Below, piece after piece: positions 17,003 through 25,382 of a stretch of 64,000 bases of DNA; position 1 is the stretch's first letter, and each line of letters starts with the position of its first letter. The notes beneath the pieces were generated by a model. The model was given only the letters and a program-made list of their open reading frames with translations, made no database searches and was not told the origin of the DNA. The stretch is from Methanoculleus bourgensis MS2 (lineage in GTDB: Archaea > Halobacteriota > Methanomicrobia > Methanomicrobiales > Methanoculleaceae): NCBI RefSeq assembly GCF_000304355.2, contig NC_018227.2, positions 2,666,001 through 2,730,000 of the forward strand. The letters run 5' to 3'. The translations under genes were made by a program, and so were the position numbers.

Positions 17003-17560
17003 ATGAAAATCCCCGGGGAAGTCCTGGTCCTTCTTGCCGCGGCCTGTATGATCTGCGGCTGTCTCGGCGCGCCCGCACCGTCGCCTACCGGCGGGGGTAT
17101 CACCCCCGTCGACCTGCCTGAACCGCCGGAGGCGTACACGCTCACGGAGGCGCTTGCGGAACTTGATCTGCTCAAGGCCGAAGGAGGCCTGAACGTCACC
17201 GGGGCGGCGGTTCACCAGGTTCTCGGCAGCGGCGTTGGGCTCGACGGCCGGGCTGCCTCCTGGGCCCTCGGCCTCCAGGATGGGAAAGAGGTGCGGTGGC
17301 TCACGTTCGGCGCCGGGGGCTGGAAGGAGATCTCGCTTCGTGCTCCCCTGCCCACGGAGGAGGTGAATATCACCGCTGTTCTCCCCCCTGAGGATCTGCT
17401 TCGCAGCCAGGAGGGGGCGCTCTCGCCGGTGATGGACCGGCTGGGTGCGGATACGGTAGATATCGCGCTCGCGGAGGGGGTTTATTCGGTCACCATTCGA
17501 ACGGATGCAGGGATGGAGACCCTCACGTTCCGGGCGGATTCCGGGGAGGTGGTCGTATAA
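17003..17560 (+). CDS. predicted lipoprotein, first gene of the pilin-like cluster
   Basis: A 185-residue exported protein. The N-terminus MKIPGEVLVLLAAACMICGC is a signal peptide with a lipobox-like CMICGC, giving a lipid-anchored or cell-surface product, followed by a Pro/Gly-rich linker. The rest shows two beta-rich halves with no family recognised. It is the first gene after a clear promoter and runs straight into the pilin-like genes (21 bases to the next possible start), so it probably works with them at the envelope. Confidence 0.75.
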   Translation: MKIPGEVLVLLAAACMICGCLGAPAPSPTGGGITPVDLPEPPEAYTLTEALAELDLLKAEGGLNVTGAAVHQVLGSGVGLDGRAASWALGLQDGKEVRWLTFGAGGWKEISLRAPLPTEEVNITAVLPPEDLLRSQEGALSPVMDRLGADTVDIALAEGVYSVTIRTDAGMETLTFRADSGEVVV

Positions 17561-17580
17561 GACCGCTGGCTGACGACGGG

Positions 17581-18642
17581 GTGCTGTCGCTTGACTTCCT
17601 CGCAGGCTTCACGATCTTCCTGCTCGCCCTGATCATGGTGGTGAGCATGGTGCCGGGTCTCCTCGCCGGGCTCGAGAGCAGCGGCATCGACTACGACGCG
17701 GTCGCCTACAGGACCGGGGTGATCCTTGTCGAGGACCCTGGGTGGCCGGTCAATCCCCCGTGGGAACAGTACGGCCGGGACCATAAAGACGAGATCCAGC
17801 GGATGGGGCTTGCTGTTTCGAAGGATACCCCGAATATCCTCCTCTCGACAAAGGTTGAGAGGTTTTTTGAGAATGCATCCACAGAAGACCCGTTTTTCAC
17901 CGAGGACGATTACCACAACAAGGTGATCTTCGGCGACTACCCCTACTCCTATAACATCTCGCTCTCCAGCGGTAACGACCTCTGGCAGACCGGCGACCCC
18001 CTCCCTCCAGGCTACGGCTACATCCGCCGGGTGGTGAAGATCAAGGAGCCGAGCGTGGCGGAGATTAATGAGAGTATCAGTTCGGCATATACCATTGATC
18101 CGTCGGCCCCTGAATGGCAGAATTCTACCGCGAGAAACTTCACTGTTCGGCTCGACTTCGGCCACCTTCTGGACCCGACCGTCAGCCCGGCCTATCGGAT
18201 CGATCCGAGGATAGAGCCAGTGAATGTGACGATCACGAATTTTGATGCCTATCTCAACAATACCTCCTACGATAGTGCCACGCTCAAGAACGTAACGTTC
18301 TGGAAGCGGGATACGACAAAACCGGGTGCCGATCCTGCTCCTATTCCGTTTCCGTATGGCACGGTAGACTCAGACCTCTACACCCTGAACGTCAACGGCA
18401 CCCAAGCCCTGCACTCGCTCAAACCGGAAGTGTCGGTCAACTCCAGCATCTCTCTGGTCCTAAAACCATCGGCAACCTCGCTCCTCCCCCTGGACCAGAA
18501 CAGTATCCTGGATATCCGGTTTAACTTCGAGGACGACCCCCCGCACACCAACATCACCGGTATCCACCACTACGACTACAACATGACAAACGTCACCTGC
18601 ACCGACCTCAAGACCGGCGTCCTGGAGGTGGCGATATGGTGA
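17581..18642 (+). CDS. pilin-like protein 1 (large, DUF7287-like)
   Basis: About 353 residues: an N-terminal hydrophobic helix (SLDFLAGFTIFLLALIMVV) and a large extracellular domain rich in N-x-S/T sites. The layout is that of archaeal minor pilins. The start is uncertain. GTG at 17581 is the only standard start, but it falls exactly where a prepilin cleavage site would lie: the codons just before read L-A-D-D-G, and an aspartate stands at +5. A CTG at 17566 would yield a leader M-A-D-D-G. The end overlaps the next gene by 7 bases. Confidence 0.7.
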   Translation: MLSLDFLAGFTIFLLALIMVVSMVPGLLAGLESSGIDYDAVAYRTGVILVEDPGWPVNPPWEQYGRDHKDEIQRMGLAVSKDTPNILLSTKVERFFENASTEDPFFTEDDYHNKVIFGDYPYSYNISLSSGNDLWQTGDPLPPGYGYIRRVVKIKEPSVAEINESISSAYTIDPSAPEWQNSTARNFTVRLDFGHLLDPTVSPAYRIDPRIEPVNVTITNFDAYLNNTSYDSATLKNVTFWKRDTTKPGADPAPIPFPYGTVDSDLYTLNVNGTQALHSLKPEVSVNSSISLVLKPSATSLLPLDQNSILDIRFNFEDDPPHTNITGIHHYDYNMTNVTCTDLKTGVLEVAIW

Positions 18643-19148
18643 TGAACGATACGGGGCAGCTCTACACGATGGAGGGTGTCGCGGCAGGGCTCATCATGCT
18701 CCTGACCGCGTATATCGTCATCAGCACGACGAGCATCTACACCACCGGGGATACGCACATCCCGGATATGCAGCTTGAGCAGCTCGGGAGTGACGTGCTC
18801 GCGATGATGGATACACCTAATAGTGTGGGTGGGGAGAGCCAGCTGGTCAGATTGGTCAATAAAGATAGAGGCAACGAATTCGAGAAGACATTCCTAAAAT
18901 ACTGCAACGCAAGGACAAGCGGCGATGACGACAACTTGCACATGAGTGCAAACGTTACCTACCGGGAAGGGGATTTGATTAAAGAGCACCCGTTCGTTGA
19001 ACCACCTGATGACGGCTCCTGGACGGGAAGGGAGTCTGCCGTGCGGGTAACCCGGTGGGTGCAACTAGACCAGAACTCCCCTTCGAGGGATCCCTATGGA
19101 TCAAGAGCCCAGGCCGTCCTCGTGGAGGTGCTCTTATGGCGCGCATGA
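18636..19148 (+). CDS. pilin-like protein 2 (DUF7288-like)
   Basis: 170 residues. The short leader MVMNDTG is followed by QLYTMEGVAAGLIMLLTAYI, a hydrophobic segment with glutamate at +6 after the glycine, then a hydrophilic outer part with N-linked glycosylation-type sites. GGAGG stands seven bases before the ATG at 18636. The start overlaps the preceding gene and the end overlaps the following one, indicating one translational unit. Function is inferred from layout: a minor pilin or pseudopilin. Confidence 0.72.
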   Translation: MVMNDTGQLYTMEGVAAGLIMLLTAYIVISTTSIYTTGDTHIPDMQLEQLGSDVLAMMDTPNSVGGESQLVRLVNKDRGNEFEKTFLKYCNARTSGDDDNLHMSANVTYREGDLIKEHPFVEPPDDGSWTGRESAVRVTRWVQLDQNSPSRDPYGSRAQAVLVEVLLWRA

Positions 19149-19522
19149 ATGAAGATGGCCAGTGGATCGTGTTGATGGGGCTCCTGGTCGCCGTGGCGCT
19201 GTTCTTCCTTGCGCTGATCGTCAACCAGTCAGCGCTCGTCGGGCAGACGACCGCAGAAGCGGTGCTTGAGTTCCCGAAGAACGATATCAGGGACCTGCGG
19301 GAGGCGGTATTCGATTATGTTCGCGACTATGAGGCCCTTCGCAATAACGGATACGATGACGACGTGAAGAATGATGTCATCGCAATATCGCTCGAACGAA
19401 AGAACGCCGTGGTCAATTTCACTGTCGGTGAAAAGCGGGACGTCTCCGGGCGACAACTGCACCCGGTGACCATCCACTACAACAACGGGGTGACGGAGTA
19501 TGATGAGACTGTGTATTACTGA
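19136..19522 (+). CDS. pilin-like protein 3
   Basis: 128 residues from ATG 19136 (GGAGGTG five bases upstream); an ATG at 19145 would give MNEDG and an ATGA overlap with the previous stop. The leader ending NEDG is followed by QWIVLMGLLVAVALFFLALI, a transmembrane helix, and a small outer domain that ends with a tyrosine-rich DETVYY. No glutamate at +5 is present. It belongs with its neighbours by leader type and gene overlap. Confidence 0.7.
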   Translation: MARMNEDGQWIVLMGLLVAVALFFLALIVNQSALVGQTTAEAVLEFPKNDIRDLREAVFDYVRDYEALRNNGYDDDVKNDVIAISLERKNAVVNFTVGEKRDVSGRQLHPVTIHYNNGVTEYDETVYY

Positions 19523-19526
19523 GTCA

Positions 19527-19949
19527 ATGAACGAGGAGGGGGTCACCCGGCTCATGGAGTACATCATCATCACCGGCGTGCTGCTCCTGCTGATGATTGT
19601 TATGATGTTTTCCGTGAACGCCTCGCTCATGGAGGGGCCGGCGGACAAACTCCGTTACCACGCCTTCGTGGATATCGGGAACGGGATCAGCACCCGGATC
19701 GTCGACCTCTACGTCATCTCCCCCGACAACGGGACCATCGCCACGAAGTTCGATATCCCCGACGACGTCGCGGGGAGGGGCTACTTCGTGGATGCCGCGC
19801 TGGAAGGCGCCGACCAGGTTATCCAGGTGCAGGCCGGCGATATCCAGAGCAAAATCGCCATCGCCGGCATCGGGGCAACGAAGGGTGTGACCGGAAGCAC
19901 CACCGGCGCAGGATGGAACATGATCCAGTACGACTCAAAAGGATTCTAG
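19527..19949 (+). CDS. pilin-like protein 4
   Basis: 140 residues from ATG 19527. The leader MNEEG precedes VTRLMEYIIITGVLLLLMIV with glutamate at +6, the same spacing as protein 2. The outer domain is beta-rich (GNGISTRIVDLYVISPDNG). The longer frame from 19500 overlaps the preceding gene and gives a poor N-terminus. Four bases separate it from the previous stop. Confidence 0.72.
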   Translation: MNEEGVTRLMEYIIITGVLLLLMIVMMFSVNASLMEGPADKLRYHAFVDIGNGISTRIVDLYVISPDNGTIATKFDIPDDVAGRGYFVDAALEGADQVIQVQAGDIQSKIAIAGIGATKGVTGSTTGAGWNMIQYDSKGF

Positions 19950-19957
19950 GGAGAGGG

Positions 19958-20728
19958 ATGACCGTGAAGATAAATGATAAGGCGGTTTCAGAGGCGATCG
20001 GGTTTATCCTGATCCTGGGGCTCGTGCTCACCGGCATCGGCCTGGTTACGCTCTACGGCTACCCCGTACTTGTAAAAGAGCAGAGCAGCACCGACGTGAA
20101 GAACATGGAGCGGGCGATGATTGTCATCCAGAACGATATGAAGAGCCTCTGCTTCAAGAACGTGCCCTACAAGGAGTCAACACTGCAGGTGAGCGGGGGG
20201 ACACTTGAGGTGATCGACGCTAGCAGTTATCAGGGCTCAATTGAGATCTCGATTGGTGGGAGTCACGTTAAGCAGTTCTCCCCCGGCGCACTGATCTACC
20301 GGTCCGACCGTAGCACCGAGGTGATCACCCTCGAGAACGGTGCGGTGATGACACGCCAGGAGGGGGCGACAGGTTCGGCGATGCTCGCCGAGCCGCGGTG
20401 GTTCTGCGACGTCGACCCGACAACAAACCCGCCCACAAAGACGTTCGTCATCTACCTCATGAACATCACTACCGATGAACCGATGGCGAAGTCAGGGATG
20501 GCGACGGTGAGGATGAGCCTGGAAAAGACGAATACGCAGCCATACACACCTGCCGGCGATGTCAAGGTCACATACAACGAAGACACCAATAACGACCATT
20601 CCGTGGCATGGGAGAACTACCTGACCGGCAGTTCGCTGGATATGAGCCGTTCAGGCGGCACCTATACCATGTCAGGGGTAAACAAAATCGTCATAAAAGA
20701 GTACGAGATCAAAATCCTCGGCATCTAA
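19958..20728 (+). CDS. pilin-like protein 5 (DUF7289-like, PilA-type N-terminus)
   Basis: 256 residues from ATG 19958. The N-terminus MTVKINDKAVSEAIGFILIL closely follows the archaeal type IV pilin motif (basic residue, A-V-S, then a hydrophobic helix). The outer domain is long and beta-rich. It begins 8 bases after the previous stop and ends the cluster. No PilB ATPase, PilC platform or PibD peptidase gene is in the window, so the assembly machine must be elsewhere. Confidence 0.78.
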   Translation: MTVKINDKAVSEAIGFILILGLVLTGIGLVTLYGYPVLVKEQSSTDVKNMERAMIVIQNDMKSLCFKNVPYKESTLQVSGGTLEVIDASSYQGSIEISIGGSHVKQFSPGALIYRSDRSTEVITLENGAVMTRQEGATGSAMLAEPRWFCDVDPTTNPPTKTFVIYLMNITTDEPMAKSGMATVRMSLEKTNTQPYTPAGDVKVTYNEDTNNDHSVAWENYLTGSSLDMSRSGGTYTMSGVNKIVIKEYEIKILGI

Positions 20729-20950
20729 TCTTTTTTGGACCTGGCACCCAGGGGAGGGGAGATAGCCCTCTCTCCCTGCCCCCCACGGTGAAGCCCTCCG
20801 ATTTTCCCGCACACCTCCAGTGCTCAAACTCTGCTCCTGTGGGGACAATCGTCCCTCACGTGAGGCGATAATCGGAGGGGCCTTATGCCGCGGCGTGGTG
20901 AACTGAGCCCAAGGAATCTTTGAACGCCCGGCCCGGATCGACTCTCACAA
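20729..20950. other. spacer with terminator-like T-run
   Basis: A TCTTTTTTGG run follows the last pilin-like gene directly and probably ends that transcript. The rest is GC-rich with no gene seen. Confidence 0.4.
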
Positions 20951-20973
20951 AAAAGTATGTTCAAAAATAGGTA

Positions 20974-21234
20974 TCAGAGATACCGGTTCCTCCGGAGCCA
21001 CTCCACCTGAGGCCTCGTGTAGCGGTATATGATATCGCACTTCTCGTCCTGGAAACTCCAGGGAACGACGATCAGGATATCCCCCTCCCGGATCCAGACC
21101 TTCTTCTTGATCTTGCCTTTGATCCGCCCGATGCGGGTCACCCCGTCGAAACAGCGGATCCTGATGTGGTTTGCGCCCAGCATCAGTTCAGCGCTGCCAA
21201 ACATCTCCCGGTTCCTCTTGTTCGGCAGGCGCAC
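20974..21234 (-). CDS. translation initiation factor aIF1A (start uncertain)
   Basis: aIF1A binds the ribosomal A site during initiation. The OB-fold core is clear: RLPNKRNREMFGSAELMLGA, IRIRCFDGVTRIGRIKGKIK, VWIREGDILIVVPW. The GTG at 21232-21234 is the only usual start codon in frame, yet the family's conserved lead-in (GGEEIIRV, after a KPEPK-type basic stretch) is encoded directly upstream, from about 21285, with no ATG, GTG or TTG before the stop at 21349-21351. The true start is therefore not visible; see findings. Confidence 0.88.
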   Translation of the reverse strand: MRLPNKRNREMFGSAELMLGANHIRIRCFDGVTRIGRIKGKIKKKVWIREGDILIVVPWSFQDEKCDIIYRYTRPQVEWLRRNRYL

Positions 21235-21494
21235 GCGGATGATCTCCTCTCCCCCGTCCCCTCCTTTGGGTTCGGGTTTGCGCTTTGTAGGCTCAGTCAG
21301 TTCATCAACCCCATCGTCCAGAGTATGTGGTTCTTTCGTGCGTCCTATTTATACAACTTCTAGCTTATCAAGTATTCTCCCGGGGTACGGGCCCGGTCGC
21401 AAAGGCCGGCAGCCCTGCCCCCATTGGCCACGGTGCCGCCCGGAAGGAGCGGGGATGGAATCGCCCCCATCGTCGGGAACCGCCACCGCGGGGG

Positions 21495-21504
21495 TTAGAT
21501 ATAT
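21495..21504 (+). promoter_or_regulatory. TATA box of the DUF2238-like gene
   Basis: TTAGATATAT stands about 35 bases before the ATG at 21537 in an otherwise GC-rich spacer. Confidence 0.5.
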
Positions 21505-21536
21505 TGCCAGAATTATAGTACCATGCAGATACACCC

Positions 21537-22202
21537 ATGGCATGCCCGGACCCGTCACGCGGAGTCTACCTCACCTACCTCATCCAGGCGCTTATCCTCC
21601 TCTCCGTAGCCTACAGCCTCACGGCAGGCGAGTACTTCCTCGGCTTTTCGGCGGGCATCGCCTTCCTCCTGACGCTGGTCCCCTCCCTCATGACGAGGAA
21701 CATGCGCCTCTGCCTGCCCTGGGAGGTCAACCTCTTCATCGCCGTCTCCCTCTACCTCCACGTCATGGGACACGTCGGGGGCTACTACGTCCTCTTTGCG
21801 CCTTACTACGACAAACTGACCCACCTCGTCTCCTCAGTCACCGTTGCCCTCCTCGCCTTCTTTGCAGCGGTCCTTGCCGAGCACCAGGGGGATATTCGGC
21901 TGACCAGAGCGGCGATCGTCATCTTCATCCTGACGTTCACGCTGGCAGCCGGAGCAGCATGGGAGATCTACGAGTTCACCTTTGACCAGACCCTCGGCAC
22001 GGACCTCCAGCATGGGAACACCGACACCATGGTCGACCTCATCGTCGATCTCATTGGTGCGGTTATCGTGGCCATCTTCGCCGCTATTGCGCTTGCTAGG
22101 GAGGAGAGGGTGCAGTTTATCCGGCTCTTCGCCGATCCCTCCTCAAACCCGGGCCGGGGTGACGTCGGGGGCGATCCAGCCGACCCGGCAGAGGAGCGCT
22201 GA
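21537..22202 (+). CDS. DUF2238/YjdF-like membrane protein
   Basis: 221 residues with about six transmembrane helices. Conserved positions of the YjdF/DUF2238 family are visible: YYDKLTHLVSS (about 95), a WEIYEFTFDQ after a helix (about 145), and DTMVDLIVDLIGA (about 163). These polar residues lie inside or next to helices. The family's function is unknown; a channel or lipid-related enzyme has been guessed. It has its own promoter and stands ahead of the phosphoesterase gene. Confidence 0.75.
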   Translation: MACPDPSRGVYLTYLIQALILLSVAYSLTAGEYFLGFSAGIAFLLTLVPSLMTRNMRLCLPWEVNLFIAVSLYLHVMGHVGGYYVLFAPYYDKLTHLVSSVTVALLAFFAAVLAEHQGDIRLTRAAIVIFILTFTLAAGAAWEIYEFTFDQTLGTDLQHGNTDTMVDLIVDLIGAVIVAIFAAIALAREERVQFIRLFADPSSNPGRGDVGGDPADPAEER

Positions 22203-22241
22203 TCCGTCTGGTCCCGGCGGTTGCCGGCCCACCGGATCCTA

Positions 22242-22249
22242 TTTATATT
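22242..22249 (+). promoter_or_regulatory. TATA box of the metallophosphoesterase gene
   Basis: TTTATATT lies 21-28 bases upstream of the GTG start at 22270, followed by a GGTGA that could act as ribosome binding site. Confidence 0.55.
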
Positions 22250-22269
22250 CGGGACGGTGAATAAATATC

Positions 22270-23190
22270 GTGCTCCCTAAGGTTCCTTCCACAAAATATC
22301 TGGCCCTCTTCATACTCATCCTGCTCCCCTCCATGACCGGCTACATGGCCTGGGAGGCAAGGACGGTCGATGTGACCGTCCTCGAGATCGAGGGAGCTCC
22401 TGAAGGTATTATCTATATCACCGACCCCCACGTCAGGGCGTCCAACATCGACCATGTCCAGATGGTTATCAGGGAGGTCAACCGCTTAAACCCGTCCCTC
22501 GTCCTGATCGGCGGCGACTTTGCCACCGGCGATGAGACCGGCTTTGCCTCCCAGTCAGTCTGGCGCTCGCTTGACGCACCGGCCTACGCCGTGCTCGGGA
22601 ACCACGACTACCGGGTGGGAACCGATGCCCCGACCGGCCTTGAGAGGCTGTTTGCCGTCCGCACGTCTGCCGACGTCACCGCTGCCGGGTACGACCTCTC
22701 GGCCCTGAAGGACGGTTCCGCCGACACCGCGTTTGCCGACGGGCTCACCGCGACGCTGGAGGAGAACGGCGTGCACGTCCTCAGGAACGAGTACGCCCGG
22801 ATCTCTGCCGGGGACGGAGAGGTTGTCATCGTCGGCGTCGACGACGGGTGGGCCGGGATGGCAGACCCACCGGACGTGCCGGCAACCGATGCGTTCACCG
22901 TCTACCTCATCCACGAGCCCTCCTGCAGGGCCGACTGGGACGCCGACCTCATCCTCGCCGGCCACACCCACGGCGGCCAGTTCCTCTTCCCGGTCATCGA
23001 CCAGTTGAACGACCACGGCGTCGTCGAGCTTGCAGGGATGTTTGATACAAACGGAACGCCGACCTACGTCTCCCGGGGCGTCTGCAGCGCGAGCTTTGCC
23101 GGGGTGGACCTCCGGTTCAACTGCCGGCCCGAGATCGTTCTGATCAACCCGACCGAGGAGCAGCTCCAGGTTATCGGCGGGTCCACCTGA
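22270..23190 (+). CDS. membrane-anchored metallophosphoesterase
   Basis: A calcineurin-type phosphoesterase of the YkuE/YaeI kind, 306 residues, with one N-terminal membrane anchor (YLALFILILLPSMTGYMA). The binuclear metal site is visible: TDPHV (a variant of the usual D-x-H), GGDFATGDE, LGNHDYR, and HEP plus GHTHGGQ near the end. The first metal motif reads ITDPH instead of xSDxH but keeps Asp and His. Family members act on phosphodiesters at the outer membrane face; the substrate here is not known. Confidence 0.85.
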   Translation: MLPKVPSTKYLALFILILLPSMTGYMAWEARTVDVTVLEIEGAPEGIIYITDPHVRASNIDHVQMVIREVNRLNPSLVLIGGDFATGDETGFASQSVWRSLDAPAYAVLGNHDYRVGTDAPTGLERLFAVRTSADVTAAGYDLSALKDGSADTAFADGLTATLEENGVHVLRNEYARISAGDGEVVIVGVDDGWAGMADPPDVPATDAFTVYLIHEPSCRADWDADLILAGHTHGGQFLFPVIDQLNDHGVVELAGMFDTNGTPTYVSRGVCSASFAGVDLRFNCRPEIVLINPTEEQLQVIGGST

Positions 23191-23193
23191 GTA

Positions 23194-24024
23194 TCACGGT
23201 TCAAGGATGGCACGTGCCCGTCCGGCGATCAGCAGCACCTCCCGGAGGGGGATACCCGCGGCGCGCGAGATGGCTGTAGCATCGCCGTAAGCGACCTGCT
23301 TTGCCGTGAGGAACCCTCCAGTGGCCAGCCGTGTGGCGATCGAGGGGTTCACCCCCGCAACGATGGTGACCGGGTAGGACTGCGTCTCCTGGATCATCGC
23401 CTTCAGGTTCTGCTCCTCCGGGTAGTCCCACCCGATATGCCCGATTCCGCGGCAGGTCGCGTAGCGTTTCGCGTGCTCCGAGAGTTTGGTGTTGCAGACG
23501 ATCAGGGCATTATCAATGGCGACGGTACACCTCCCGGACCGGAACCCCTCCTGGAGGTCCTCGACGATCGCCCGGGCGATCCGCCCTTCGTCAAGCCCGG
23601 TCATCCGGTGATAACTCCGGTGATGCTTCACCTCGACGAACGTGGTTACGCCGTCTTTCTGCGCGATGGCATCCACCTCGTGCTCCCCGCACCGCCCGGC
23701 AAGGACGCACCCGGTCTCCACCTGGTAGCCGTGCTCCCGGAGGAGGACCCGCACGAACTCCTCGAAGTCAGGTTTCGGGCGGATGAGGGCGAGGGCTCTT
23801 CTGAGGTTGGTCCGGTGCGCGACGGCGGGGCGGACGGCACTGGCCCGGGTGCGGATCATCCGGAAGACCGCGGCCGTCTTCACCCCATCCGGTACCGCCT
23901 CCTCGATCTCCGCGGCGATCCGGTCGGCATCCTCCGCCCCGAGGCCCATGTTCCTGAGCGTCCGCCGCACCTTCCCCCGGTCGAACGGCTGCAGGCTGCC
24001 GTCGGCCTTCGTGACGTATTTCAT
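23194..24024 (-). CDS. ATP-cone / PD-(D/E)XK nuclease fusion protein
   Basis: 276 residues in three parts. Residues 1-88 are an ATP-cone (KYVTKADGSLQPFDRGKVRR), the nucleotide-sensing domain of ribonucleotide reductases and NrdR. Residues 90-210 are an Mrr-like nuclease core with HEVDAIAQKD and TFVEVKHHRS, the D and E-x-K expected for metal-dependent DNA cleavage. Residues 215-276 look like a helix-hairpin-helix type tail (NPSIATRLATGGFLT). ATG 24024 is the first start giving the ATP-cone; the frame to 24105 is not supported. The known family is archaeal; its target is unclear. Confidence 0.8.
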   Translation of the reverse strand: MKYVTKADGSLQPFDRGKVRRTLRNMGLGAEDADRIAAEIEEAVPDGVKTAAVFRMIRTRASAVRPAVAHRTNLRRALALIRPKPDFEEFVRVLLREHGYQVETGCVLAGRCGEHEVDAIAQKDGVTTFVEVKHHRSYHRMTGLDEGRIARAIVEDLQEGFRSGRCTVAIDNALIVCNTKLSEHAKRYATCRGIGHIGWDYPEEQNLKAMIQETQSYPVTIVAGVNPSIATRLATGGFLTAKQVAYGDATAISRAAGIPLREVLLIAGRARAILEP

Positions 24025-24155
24025 CAGATACGATCTCTCGTTCGCCGGGTATGAATAGCGTTCGTTGTCGTATCCCCACGTGATCGAGACGACGGGCGCC
24101 GACACCCCGGTGCCGCACCCTTATCTTCTCGCGGGCCCAACAGAGTTACAAGAGA

Positions 24156-25100
24156 ATGGAAGCGTTACAACGCCCGAATGTCCTGATCCTCGGTGCAGGG
24201 GCGGTCGGCCTCTCCTTCGCCGGCAGACTCGCCCGGGTTGCGACGGTCTATGCGGCATGCCGACCGGTGCATGCCGGTGCCATCCGGGAGCGGGGTCTCG
24301 TGATGGAGGGGGTCTGGGGGACCGGCACCGTCAAAGGGGTAACCCCCATTACGGGGCCGGAGGAGGTTCCGGCCGGGGTTGACTATATTATCATCACTGC
24401 GAAGGGCACCGATACCCTGGCGATCTCTCGGGAGTATGCCGGGGTGATCCGGGGCCGGCCGGTGGCAAGCCTCCAGAACGGCATCGGAAACGAGGATATC
24501 ATCGCCCGCTACACAGATACCGTCATCGGCGGGACCGTGACGACGAACTTCTCGGTGGTGGGACCGGGGCACGTCCGGGTGCTGAGCGAGAGCGCCCCCG
24601 CCTGCTTTGGGGTCTGGTCGGGGGACGGCGGCGAAGTGCTCGACCGGCTCATCGCCATCATCGGGTCGGCCGGCATCCCGGTCGAGGTGAGCCCTGATAT
24701 CAGGGCCGGAAAGTGGACCAAGGCGCTCCTCAACATAGCGGTGAACCCGATATGCGCCATCCTCAGGGCCCCGGTCGGGGCGGCCGCCGACGCGGATATC
24801 CGCGAGATCGTCACCGCCCTCATCCGTGAGACCTTCGCTGTCGCCGGGGCAGAAGGGGTCCGGCTCCCCTGGGCGACCGCCGACGACTACCTTGCCCATC
24901 TCTTCGGGGTGCAGGTCCCGGACTTTGCCGCGGTCTACCCCTCCATGTACTACGACATCACGCTCGGCCGCCAGACCGAGATCGACCTCCTCAACGGCTA
25001 CGTGGCACGCCTCGGGGAGCGCCACGGCATCCCGACACCGCAGAACCAGTGCATCGCCGGTCTCGTCCGCTACATCCAGGCGCACCCGGACGCACCGTGA
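24156..25100 (+). CDS. panE: 2-dehydropantoate 2-reductase (ketopantoate reductase)
   Basis: It reduces ketopantoate to pantoate with NAD(P)H for coenzyme A synthesis. 314 residues: N-terminal Rossmann domain with ILGAGAVGLSFAGRLAR, TAKGTDT and the ASLQNGIGNED strand, then the helical C-terminal domain with the catalytic lysine in AGKWTKALLNIAVNPI (about 187). The first ATG fits the start of homologues. It is divergent from the ATP-cone nuclease gene. Archaea usually make pantoate this way. Confidence 0.9.
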   Translation: MEALQRPNVLILGAGAVGLSFAGRLARVATVYAACRPVHAGAIRERGLVMEGVWGTGTVKGVTPITGPEEVPAGVDYIIITAKGTDTLAISREYAGVIRGRPVASLQNGIGNEDIIARYTDTVIGGTVTTNFSVVGPGHVRVLSESAPACFGVWSGDGGEVLDRLIAIIGSAGIPVEVSPDIRAGKWTKALLNIAVNPICAILRAPVGAAADADIREIVTALIRETFAVAGAEGVRLPWATADDYLAHLFGVQVPDFAAVYPSMYYDITLGRQTEIDLLNGYVARLGERHGIPTPQNQCIAGLVRYIQAHPDAP

Positions 25101-25104
25101 GGGA

Positions 25105-25284
25105 CTACACCCCGCTCAGTTTTTCCGCAAGTTTCCTGGCCGCTTCACGCGCCTTCGCCTCGGTCCTCCAGAGCCCCGTCCTGCCGACGGAAGTTCCTTC
25201 CCGGTCGTACAACACCACGTAGTAGCCGCCGTCCTGGCGGGCGAACCTGACCTCACCGACGATGCCGGGAGCATACTCATGCAT
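25105..25284 (-). CDS. small conserved-looking protein, 59 aa
   Basis: A short gene found by reading the minus strand in the gap after panE. It encodes MHEYAPGIVGEVRFARQDGG, a beta-rich stretch YYVVLYDREG, and a helical Lys/Ala-rich end (EAKAREAARKLAEKL). A strand-strand-helix order and good codon use support it. The other frames over this stretch give unlike peptides. No family is recognised. It is convergent with panE (4 bases between the stops). Confidence 0.65.
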   Translation of the reverse strand: MHEYAPGIVGEVRFARQDGGYYVVLYDREGTSVGRTGLWRTEAKAREAARKLAEKLSGV

Positions 25285-25382
25285 GCCCTGAGGTTACGGG
25301 CGACGAGGATATGAGGTCTTCGGGTTCCGGCCCTGTCATGAATATATAGGATGAGCCTGGTATGTCGCACGGAGTGATGGTG

